Assembly: GCA_963210315.1 (NCBI GenBank) | Contig: OY723264.1 | Coordinates: 62,001 to 126,000 of the forward strand | Length of the DNA stretch: 64,000 bases | Direction: 5' to 3' | Source of the DNA: Rhynchopus euleeides | Taxonomy: Eukaryota > Euglenozoa > Diplonemea > Diplonemida > Diplonemidae | Shown here: positions 50,401-58,500 of the stretch, piece after piece | How the letters are laid out: each line of letters begins with the position of its first letter | Numbering within the stretch: position 1 is the stretch's first letter | Notes under the pieces: generated by a model | Databases searched by the model: none | The model's input: only the letters and a program-made list of their open reading frames with translations | What the model was told of the DNA's origin: nothing | Translations under genes and position numbers: made by a program

Positions 50401-50691
50401 GAGTTCTTCGCGTGCAAGCGCGTGAACAGCCGGGTGGACAAGAGACGGACGCGTGAGCGGCACCCGGAGGAGGCGGCGCGACCGCGGGGCGGCCGTGGCG
50501 GGGGAGGGGTGACGGACCCCCGGGACAGGAGGGGCGACGGCCAGGGTGGAGGGAGGCAGGGCCGCGACAGGTGGGCAGCCGGGAGAGGCGGCGGCAGGGG
50601 TGGCGGCGACCGTAGGGACCGTGGCGGCGGGCAGGAGAGGCAGGCTGCGGTGATCGGAGTAGGGGGCCAGGGGCCCCGTCGGCGGAGGTGA
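47449..50691 (+). CDS. Element B C-terminal polyprotein fragment: dead OTU, finger, active-looking OTU, finger, RGG tail (5'-truncated)
   Basis: The gene has no start of its own. The frame runs in from the satellite by chance, so the first real codons are near 47449; the stop is TGA 50689-50691, giving about 1080 residues. Residues 1-55 resemble the stretch after the endonuclease of element A (RQVC, PVIDP and PGVV align with RQRV, PVPAIEP and the D.LPP stretch). Residues about 125-255 align with A's second OTU domain, but the catalytic Cys and preceding Asp are Gln133 and Gly132, and the His position is Gly247. A Cys-rich finger follows (284-320). A second OTU domain has Asp464, Cys465 (VGDCLFDAV) and His584 (GHFVPVIL), followed by a second finger (631-669). 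After that come a Ser/Thr/Pro linker, two Ala tracts, a GWFELFG domain near 899-912 and an RGG/RG-rich tail. An 87-bp insertion adds residues 913-941. OTU proteins are cysteine proteases, usually deubiquitinases; the role here is inferred. Confidence 0.75.
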   Translation, partial: AFQKAVGLSLLACGELCSQAGGTRRQVCLEATPVIDPATYVQFGDLMPGVVMEEVPPDDTGGEDEDGSEGEFGPDPEPPAEERAFDVKVAQWRKRCDPRGEKTAAQCLQEGCAASLPAWYQLRQLGGTMPTGQAVDGVEAVIRGGDAPCSLEQARRQAVGLVLNAPELRPEVADPAEWSCRMRAPTRLPDGSVPQEAWADMAVLRALAVVLRVEILVLRDYGEPVVCRPRPEAQVRTRFALCADGRGFVRVDVEVDTSQLPAGPEAAVAEPMERVFAGQAGAICHICREKVGPQSLHLRCRKCMQAACMACGGEDLPCACPRGRLRLVQASGRPRGWAAVVKEEVCEEAGEPGAAPKKRRAGGAGATAAPSPAASPDGCTPPPSGAPPVTPAGAVRGTAAEQREREADRWQRVQELSATEPVAAFIAQWQSAAPADVSQCLEVEDLVGSLQGQVRWRAEYTVGDCLFDAVVGQLPASLIVTAAEARRRAVEAVVSHAGLRALVEGAPEAWARLMGRSGAGPGLQSWADELVLGGLARALCINILAFRKQGQGVRVWRAARRAAGMAAVAFVGESGQADGTAVGHFVPVILPEPLQQWALEVDACPVGQDIRVRGCEAARLMSLQVGWQTSCGACTTPVSVRGCWGCSECGVAVCLTCRDKSPATYRWCGEAHLDNPSSSTSHPLPSPHNTHPPTASQTTSSQPTTSHPTSQTTSSQPTTSHPTSSHSTSSQPTPSQPTPSRHSPALPHSSPSPSAAPVGGTPSSAAAAAAAAAATPLGEGSNNGPTAIPRQAAAAATAAAAAAASTMELPRGADGGIAFDDELSEGVDGMSDEGTVTSTGGTQNTNTATQVSVILISAARAGMGKWAGSRSDGPAEVDGRMVFPSAAKAAAEGAKEAAWVPRTAEGWFELFGFFFGTRGRTGGLLHSFLCSRVSAACVLFGQHGRSELEVETAHAVYKQWVADRRSVDADFNSRREGASAARVEEFFACKRVNSRVDKRRTRERHPEEAARPRGGRGGGGVTDPRDRRGDGQGGGRQGRDRWAAGRGGGRGGGDRRDRGGGQERQAAVIGVGGQGPRRRR
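49535..49620 (+). repeat. 42-bp tandem repeat in the Ser/Thr/Pro linker
   Basis: A 42-bp unit beginning CTCAGACTACATCATCC is repeated at 49535 and 49577, coding for a 14-residue Thr/Ser/Gln/Pro-rich repeat that includes TTSSQPTTSHP. It is followed by less regular TCTCAACC-type units to about 49670. The same repeat is present inverted at 63230-63345 in the minus copy. Confidence 0.85.
50184..50261 (-). mobile_element. 78-bp SINE-like insertion with tRNA T-arm-like end, CCA and poly(A)
   Basis: This insertion is present in the plus copy of element B and absent from the minus copy, where GAGCTCTTCGG runs straight into CCAGC near 62690. It is flanked by GCTCTTCGG at 50175-50183 and 50262-50270, a 9-bp target-site duplication. 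Read on the minus strand it ends CCCGGTTCGCCCCCGGG, then TACCA and nine A residues. The CCCGG/CCGGG stem with a 7-base TTCGCCC loop looks like a tRNA T arm, and GGTTCGCCCCC is close to the polymerase III B box, with C in place of the usual A58. A related copy is at 61475-61551. With its duplication it adds 87 bp, which keeps the host frame open. Confidence 0.8.
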
Positions 50692-51314
50692 AGCGTTCAT
50701 GCAGGGAGAGGACGGTGCACGTAGGGTGCAACCTCCTCCCCCCCCCTTCCCCCTCCTCCCCTCTTCGGTAGAGTCGTGTGTATAGTCCGTCTAGGGTGGG
50801 TGGTTGGGACCCCCGCGTCCGTTCCCCTCGCGCCTAGGCCCCCAAGCATCATCATCGATTCCAGTGTGTATAGTTTGACCTTCGAGCCGTGGGTCCGGAA
50901 AGTCCATTCGGTCCCACGGCGCCTAAACAAACAAATCTGATCGTCCCCCCCCCCGCCCCTCCCCCTTAATAGAGTCTTGCACAGTGTGAATAGTCTTGCC
51001 CTTTGGGGGGGTCGGTGGTGTCCGAAAAAGTTCGCCACAAACTCGGAGTGGCACCAGCAGAACGTGTGTGAGAGCCACGGCACCACGGACCCCTGTAAAT
51101 TCGCTCCCTGATTCCACCATTCCCCTCGATTCCGCCCCTCCTCTGCAGTTCCCTCCCCCAGTTCGAGTGGTTTGGAGGGATGGCCCGCTCGGTCCCGCAA
51201 ACCGCTCGACAGGGACTGTTTCAACCCTGTTTTTTGCGCGTTCTGGGCCCTGGACTTTTCGAACGGTCGCCATTTGGGGAGAGACTGTAGAAGAGGTCTG
51301 GCCCTTGTTGTTCG
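50692..51314 (+). other. 3' untranslated region of element B, plus copy
   Basis: This C-rich stretch follows the stop codon. It contains long C tracts (about 50737 and 50946) and three spaced copies of a GTGTGTATAGT-like motif (about 50778 and 50866, then GTGTGAATAGT near 50980). It is almost the same as the inverted 61643-62265, which confirms its limits up to 51314 (GTTGTTCG). No poly(A) tail is seen at that point. Short open frames here are not supported. Confidence 0.6.
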
Positions 51315-51449
51315 CGTTTTGACTGTCCTGACGCAGCACCCGCGTCGCGTGCGCGCCCTGCCCCCGATGCGGCACACAGTCGGCGCCGGCGCCGCTGCAG
51401 CTCGCCAGCCCGTCGGCAGCCCGTCTGCCCGCCCACCGTACACGTCGCC
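51315..51449. other. 135-bp GC-rich segment between element B and the satellite remnant
   Basis: A segment without recognisable coding sequence, very rich in GC, with CGGCGCCGGCGCCG-type runs near 51383. It has no counterpart beside the minus copy of B, which continues differently after the shared GTTGTTCG. It is either the true 3' end of this B copy or an unrelated filler. Confidence 0.5.
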
Positions 51450-51536
51450 AGCAGCTTATGGTTTTGCCAAGTTCTGCGTGCAGGCAGCTCCTGGTTTTGC
51501 CAAGTTCTGTATGCAGGCAGCTCCTGGTTTTGCCAA
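51450..51536. repeat. Satellite remnant, 2.6 units
   Basis: About two and a half units of the 33-bp satellite (CTTATGG variant, then CTGCGTGCAG, then CTGTATGCAG). It starts with the half-unit that completes the one interrupted at 47450 and ends at the poly(A)/T tract of the sequence to the right. This is the last piece of satellite in the window. Confidence 0.9.
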
Positions 51537-51539
51537 TTA

Positions 51540-51614
51540 TTTTTTTTTTACACTTGCCCGTCAGGTGGACCACCGGGTGGGGAGAGAACCGGTGTGAGGC
51601 ACTTGGGTCCGTCC
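51540..51614 (-). mobile_element. 3' tail of element A or adjoining SINE (matches the 66-bp satellite insertions)
   Basis: Read on the minus strand this is the same sequence as 11247-11312, with a CACCGG/CCGGTG hairpin, GGTGGTCCACC, and then GGCAAGTGT followed by A residues. It lies at the downstream end of element A and runs into satellite. If it is A's own tail, the satellite copies are 5'-truncated A insertions; if it is a SINE, it inserted here by chance beside A. Confidence 0.65.
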
Positions 51615-52579
51615 AGGTGGGCAGGGAACCTGGGGGCGGGGGGCCTCAAATCCCTCTCTCTCTCATGCACGCGTGCTGGGCTCAACGGCCTGTACTCTCC
51701 CATCCGCCACCCAACCACCCATGCACAACTTGATGAGGCCTTGAGACACACCTCTCCCTTCCGAGACCCAGACCACCCACTTCCATCCCTGGCGCTGTCT
51801 GTTGGCAAGTGAGCAAAGGTAACACGAAACACAAGGGCAAGACTTGGAGCGAGCGTCGCGAGTCAATCAGAGAGGCACTCCCTCCTCGCAGGGTGGTGTC
51901 GGCCTTGTGTGCTCTCGAAAACCCGCTGTCGCCGTCCGTCAACCTGTGTGGCTGCCTGTAGAGGCGTTAAGGGGCGTGGGGACTAGGGGACCGAAGAGGG
52001 GTCGGAGACAGGTCGGACCTGCTCGGAGAAACACAAGAAAGGGGTGGAGGGAGTTAAAGCGCGTGTCTCCGGCGGGTCTCGGAGGGCAGGTGCTCTCGCC
52101 GACCCGTCGAACCGCGTGTGGGGACCGTTGGGAGGGGTTTAGACATGCACAATGATCTATACTGTACAAATGACCTGGATTCTCGGTGCCGTAACGTGCC
52201 TGAGTGGCTGTTTTGTTGGGTTAAGTGGCGGTCGAGGCAATCCGGACAGTTGTTGCGGAATCTAGTGTAAGGGGTAATGGAATGGTGGAATGCACAAACG
52301 TCAAGGGAGGGGCGGGGGTGTTGAGGAAAGGGGGGGGGGGGATAGGTAGAGTGAGGGACGGATGGAAAGGGGGGGGGGGGGGGGTGGGAGTGACTGATAA
52401 GATCAAGGGGGAGGGGAGGGGGTGTTGTTGTTGTTCTCGGGGTCGCGACCACCTAACTGAGGGGGTCACACTCCTGGTGTCTTGTCTGCACACATTTCTG
52501 CTGGGAGGGGGGGGGGGGGGTATAGTGGCCGGAGTCAGGAGCCGGCCCTCCTGGGGATGATGACCTGCCCTCACGGGCT
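51615..52579 (-). other. 3' untranslated region of element A
   Basis: Non-coding stretch after the stop of the element A frame. It carries three long G runs on the plus strand: 52330-52341 (12 G), 52369-52384 (16 G) and 52507-52520 (14 G). These would be C runs in the element RNA, a feature shared with the 3' region of element B. No domain or RNA gene is recognisable, and the short frames have no support. Confidence 0.55.
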
Positions 52580-55500
52580 TCATCTCCTCGTCTTCCCCTT
52601 CGCGCCCTTCCGCGCCCCGTCACACTCCCACATCTTCGTGACGGTGTCCCGAAGGCTTCGGGCCGCCGCCTTCGCCGTCGGCACGCTCCACGCGTTCTGC
52701 GTCCCACGCGCAGCGTGCCACTCCCTCACCGCCACCGCAGCCACCTGCCGCGTCAGCGGGTGCGAGCCGTGCAGGGGGTGAAAGAGGCTCTTCCACCCCG
52801 CCGCCGTCGCAGGGATGCGTGCACCTCCCATCGACCCACACGGAGACACACCATCCACAGCCACCCTATCACCCTCATCCCACTCGCAACCCTTGCGGGC
52901 CTGCTCCTCCAGCAGCCTCGTCGTCACCCGCGTCGGACCCACCGTCGCTGCCACCGTCTCGACCGGCGCGCCTTCCTCCTGGGTCTCAGGGGCACCGCTG
53001 CAGGCGAGGTCATCGCTGTCGACGTAGTCGTCGTCGTCGAACGCCAGCGGCTCGTTGATGCCAGGGGGGGCTGTTGAGGTCGCGTTTGAGCCTCCACCCT
53101 GCATCGATCCGCCATCCGCTGCCGCCCGCCGCTTCTCCCCCAACACCGCGTTCCTGCTGCGGCGTGTCGTCGCCCCGGCTGTCTCTACCCGCGTCACCTT
53201 ACCCGCCGCCAGCATCGCTGCGGCCACACCCTCCTTCCCCACAGCCTTGCCGCACGACCCAGGGAGGGCTGTAGAAGAGGCTTGGGAGCCGCTGCCCTGG
53301 GCGCGCGCGCGGGGTGTTGTCCTGCCTGCCGGTGTCTGCGGGGAGGCAGCCGACAGCGGCACAGGGGTCCCAGGGAGGGCTGTTGAAGAGGCGTTGGAGC
53401 CACTGCCCTGGGAGGTCTGCGCGCGCGGGGTCGACTGTCCTGCGGGTGCCGGCTGGGAGGCGGACGGAAGCGCCGACACCCCAGGGAGGGCTGTTGAAGA
53501 GGCGTTGGAGCCACTGCCCTGGGAGGTCTGAGCGCGCGGGGTCGATTGTCCTGCGGGTGCCGGTTGGGAGGCGGACGGAAGCGCCGACACCCCAGGGAGG
53601 GCTGTTGAAGAGGCGTTGGAGCCGCTGCCCTGGGAGGTCTGCACTTGGGGGGCCGACGCCCCGAGGGGCGCCTGTTGGGGGGCCGGCGGGGGCGCCGACC
53701 CCTCGCCGGGGCTTGTTGTAGTCGGAGGAGGGGGCACCACATCCGGCGCGGCGCCCCTTGCCCCCCCATCACCTTCTCCCTCAGCCGTCTCCTGCTTCAT
53801 CTCCGCCTCGGCCCCCTGGGCCGACCCAGGCGGACCTTCACTTCCCTCAGGCCGGGGGACTCGGGGCGGGCGCTGTGCTGCTCTGCTGGCGCGACTCTCC
53901 CGGCGTGCCCGCCGGCCCGGCGACAGCTCCAGGTCCTCACGCAATCCCTGTGGCACCACTGCGGTCTCCCCGGTGTCGACGTCCAGCACTTCGACCCTCG
54001 GGACGTACCCAGGGCAGTGCCGCACCCCACGACCCTTCGCGCACTTGTCGCACACCCGGCGCCAGCACCCACCACACTGCTTGTGGGCCTTCCGCAGGTC
54101 CACCGAGCCGCTGCACTTCTCGCACCTCTGCACGCCCAACTGCGAATCACCCTTCACCCACTCCATCAGTCCTGCCCACCTGCACTCGAGCAGGTCCTCA
54201 GCGGGCTCCTGCGGGGGTAGGGCCATGAGGTGCTGGCGGATGGCCCTGGGCAGCACGAGCGGAGAGTAGTGCCCGTACTCCGCCCCAGTCCTGCGCAAGC
54301 AGAACGCGTCGCGCGTGCCGCCCTCCCCGATCGGGCGCAACACCATCGGCACCTGGTTGTCAACCAGGAGCAGGATGGTGCACCGCGTCCCTCGCGCGAC
54401 CGCAGCCAACACGACGTAGTCGGCCCACGTCCGTGGGTCGCGACTGCCCGGCTTGGCCATGAACGCGGCCCACATGTCGGGGCCCTCCTCAACCCGCATG
54501 CGGAGATCAGCGTCCTGCAGCGCGCGCTGGACCCCCATCTGGCGGAGCCAGGCGCTGTCACACCCCAGGGTCTCCTTGCCCAACGCAGCGATGCCGTCGA
54601 AGGCGCAGTCCCCCACAACGAACGACCATCCCTCGGGGACCCTCAGGCCGAGGCGCGCTTGCTGCTGCCGGGCTGTCACGCCCGGCAGCCCGCCATCCAC
54701 CTGCGCTCGCCACTCCTTCAGCTGCGCCAGCGGGTCGTCGACCATGGCGTCCATCTCCACGGCGCTGTCGTCCTCCGCCGGCGGGGGCGGCGGCTGCCTG
54801 CGCGGCGGCGGTTCGCTTCGCACGGGCCCCTCCGTCTCCTCTGCCTCCTCCACATCCATCTCATCCAGGCGGCAGTCCCAGTCAGCAGGGGGCAGCACGT
54901 CCAGCCCTGTGTCCCTCGCGAAGTAGAAGTCCGGCTCGATCGCCGGGACGGGGTCCGCCTTCACCCGCTGCCGCAAGTTCCCGGACTTCAGGTCCAGACA
55001 CAGCGAGCCCCGCCTCATCGCCGACTTCCCAATAGCTCGCATCAGGGGGACGGTGATCCGCGCCGCCCAAGTCCGCGTCAGCTCACTGCGGTTCCCCATC
55101 TTGTGGTCCACTGCATAATTCACAAGATGGCGGAAGAGAGTGGCTGCCTCGGTGCCCATACCCCCGGACTGCTCCAGCGCGAAGGCCGTGAAGGCCATCC
55201 CCTCCGCCTGGCACTTGGCATCGTGCTTGGCGTGCTTCGCGGCCTCAGCACGGGACGCTGTGTACCCCCGGGCCTTCGCCGCCCCCTGCATGGACGACTG
55301 CGCCGTCGTTGACCACACAGTGACGTCGATGGCCCTGCTGCGCTCCTCGCTCACACCGACAGGCAGGTAGACGTCCGCCGGCTTGCCGCGTCCCAGCACC
55401 ACATGGTTGGGCTCCAGCTGAGGAGCGAGGCCCGCCGCACTCGCCAGGCCATACACGCCGCCCCTCACAGCATCGTGCCGACGGTGCCGGTCTGCCGAGG

Positions 55501-58500
55501 CCTTGCACGCGAAGATGTGTGCCCCACTCTCGTCCAGTCCCTCCCCGCACTGCTGACACATCGCCCCCGGGGAGAACACTGGGGCCCCGAGCCGCAACCG
55601 GCAGGCCACCTGGAACTCTTCCCGTTGCATGGCGAACTGGGTTTCAGGCGGCGCGACGACCCACGATCCCGCACCCGGGAGGCTCTCAGACAGAAGGCGC
55701 CCCATGCTGGTCACATCAGCCCCCTCATGGAGATCTGCCTGCTGCTTGGCAATGATCGCCATCGACAGGTCACGCTGCTTCAGCGGCATCTCTGGTCGCG
55801 CCAGGGTGGCGATCCTGTCCGCCTCCAGCACGCACTCGTTGTGCCGCTCAGCTGTCTCCTTCCACGTTTGCGCATCCCAGCGGTGGGAGGGGTCGAGCTG
55901 CAGGCACAGAGGAAAGAGCGAGCTGGCAGCACCCAAGGCAGCAGCAGTCGAGTGATCCGCCGCACGGCGCACCCCCAGGCCAGACAACCTGATGGGGAGG
56001 GCGGCTTGCTTTCTGGCCTCGGTCGGCAGCTCACCATCCTCGTCGCCAAGGATCGTCGCCAGCACGAAGTCAACCTCACGGTCGTACTTCTTCAGGTACT
56101 CACGCCCCTTGTACCCGATGGCGCGCATGGCGAAGACCACCTTGCAGAACCCTTCGCAGTGTCGCAGAAGGGTCATCGCCACCTGTGCGTCGCGCACCTT
56201 GTGCAGCTCCCGGAGGCACGGCAGGAACTTCTCCTCCAGCTTCCTGTCCATCACCGCCTCGCAGTACGCCGCGTCCCCCACCGGAGCTCCGAGGAACCCG
56301 AAGTTCTGCTGCAGCAACTTCATCCTCACTTCCTCCTCTTTCTTTGATGCGGCGACGTCGAGGCCCACCTCCCGGATCGCAGCCACCGTGTGGCCTCCAA
56401 GCGAGATCACCTCGCACTTCCTCCGCGACACCTTCAACCCGAGGGCTGCGCTGCGCTTCTCCAGCTCTGCGAACGCCGCACCTACAGCCTTCGGGGGCCC
56501 CATCAGCGTCCCGTCGTCGAGGTACCATATGGTCCCCTCGAGGCCCGGCATGCGTGCAATGTCCTCCGTCAGCTTGCGGATCGCGAGGGAGAAAAGGAGG
56601 GGCCCCAACGGGTCGCCCTGCTGCACCCCATGCTCCGAGAGGATGATGTGCTCCCGGTACACCAGGGCTGTCGGGTGGGCGTAGCACCACTCCACCCAGG
56701 CTGCGAGCTCGGGGAGGTCACTCCGCACTGCGTCCAGGAACGCCTGTCGATTCACAGTGTTGAACGCGTTCTCGTAGTCAATCTTGACGAGAATGCGATC
56801 AGTGCCCTTGTGGCGGCTGGCGTAGTCCCGCACCACCGCTGTAGCGGCGTCCAGGCCCCCATCGACAGCGACACCCACCTGCTTGCCCTTCAGCAGCAGC
56901 TTCCCCACCTTCTCGCGCACCTCAGCCACCAGCGTCTTCGCCACCAGCCGCCGCAGAGTCTCCCCCACCGCAATGGGGCGCACCCCGCCTGTGGGCTTTG
57001 GCAGCGCAACCAGCGACGCTCCTGCCAGGTGGCGCGCAATCTCCGGTGGTGCTTCCCCTCGACGCAGGATGTTGACGACGGCCGTCAAGGCCTGCAGCAC
57101 ATCTACCCCTTCCACCTGCGTCAGCGCGCGCAAGTGATCAGCTCGAAGGCCCGACGGTCCGGCCCCCGTCCCCTTCGGGAGGCCCCGAAGCGCCTTGAAG
57201 ACATCGGTGGGAGAGGCGTCCGCGGGCTCTGTCCTCCGCTCCTTGGCGATGGTCGGCGGCTCGGCAGCGGGGTGGAGCGCGCGCAACGTCGCGAGGGTCG
57301 CGTCGGAGGCCGGTGCCAGGCCCGCACTCCGCGTCCTCGCCATCGCCGTTGAGAGGCGACCCTGTCGCGCGGCCTGCACCACCGCGCGTTCCCGTTCCTC
57401 CCATGTCGGGGGGCTCTGCACTTCACGAGGGGCCCCCTGGCCGCTCGCACTCGCACATCTCCACAGCTCCGACACCTTGCCCGCCCGCCAGAGGGTGATG
57501 GCCTCGAGACGCGCCGCCCGAGCCTTCTTCTGCTTGGCCTTCCCCCCTCTGTACGACCGGAGGAGGACCTTCGGCACCAGGAAGAGCCGCAGCCATGCCG
57601 TCACCCTCGTTTTGTCCGCCGCCACATCCCAGAGGGCCTGCACGAGCACCTCCGCGGCCGGCCTCAACACTGCCTCAGGCACCGACAGCGACACCGCCAC
57701 CCGCGCCGTGTGGATCTCCTCCAGGGAGGGGAGTCGCCCTTCGTCCGTTAGCTCCTGGCCCACCCTCTCGCGCCTGGCGGGGACGTCCCGAGGTTGCACC
57801 CGCTTCCTGCACTGCAGGCACGTGTCTTGCGCCTGCGCCGACATCACCTTGGCACAGATGACGCACTGCCTCATGCCCACCACGCGTAGAGCCCCCGGCG
57901 GCAACTCCTCCCCGCGTTTCACATGATCGCTCACATGCTCGCGGAGGGAGGCCTTCGAGGAGAAGGGCTTGTGTCGGCGGAGCGCCGACCCAGCGCAGGC
58001 CGTCATCGGGCAGAACAGCAGCTCCGGCGCGACGCCTAGCGGGATCGGCGTACTATCCGGCACCTCCGCCGGGCATTCGGGGGCGGCGGTGCTCCACGAG
58101 TCGGGGCCGAGTAGCGCATGCACCGCCGCGTCGCGCATCTTCTGTGCCTGCGCGTGCCCCAGAGTGACCGCCTCGTAGTGGTCGCTCGCAAAAGCGATCA
58201 CTCTGGTGCGCTGCGTCTCTTGGCCCTTCTTCAACCGCGGGGGGTCGACGCGAATCAGCGGGTGTGGTCCGCCCGACACCACCACAATCACCGTGTCCCA
58301 TGCCCCGGCCGCGAGGTGCAGAGCGAGGTGGTCTCCCCGCGCCGTCTTCGCCAGCCCATCGCGGTAACGCTCTGCCTGGCCAGCCGACTTCAGCAGCCTG
58401 GACAGCTGGGGCTTCACAGACTCCGACCCTGCCCTCGCTGCCAGCTCTTGCCGCATGCGGGCGATGTCCAGGGGCCCTGGGTGGGTGGGTCCGTGGAGGG

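Larger units (their letters stand above)
47451..51314 (+). mobile_element. Element B, plus copy: 5'-truncated non-LTR retrotransposon
   Basis: The segment starts abruptly inside a satellite unit and carries an open frame whose protein matches the region of element A that follows the endonuclease, plus a 3' untranslated region of about 620 bp. No reverse transcriptase is present, as expected for 5' truncation during target-primed reverse transcription. Left flank TTCTGCACGC and right flank GCAGCTTATGG (51451) are two parts of one satellite unit, missing only about AG, which supports insertion into the array. Identity with the minus copy (61643-64000) stops at 51314; the next 135 bp may be part of this copy or a separate insert. 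Confidence 0.75.

Noticed and set aside
34276..50691. A single plus-strand gene joining the satellite to the element B protein
   Set aside because: The join is a consequence of the satellite being open in all frames; the shared register with B has a one-in-three chance, and B is truncated at the junction.
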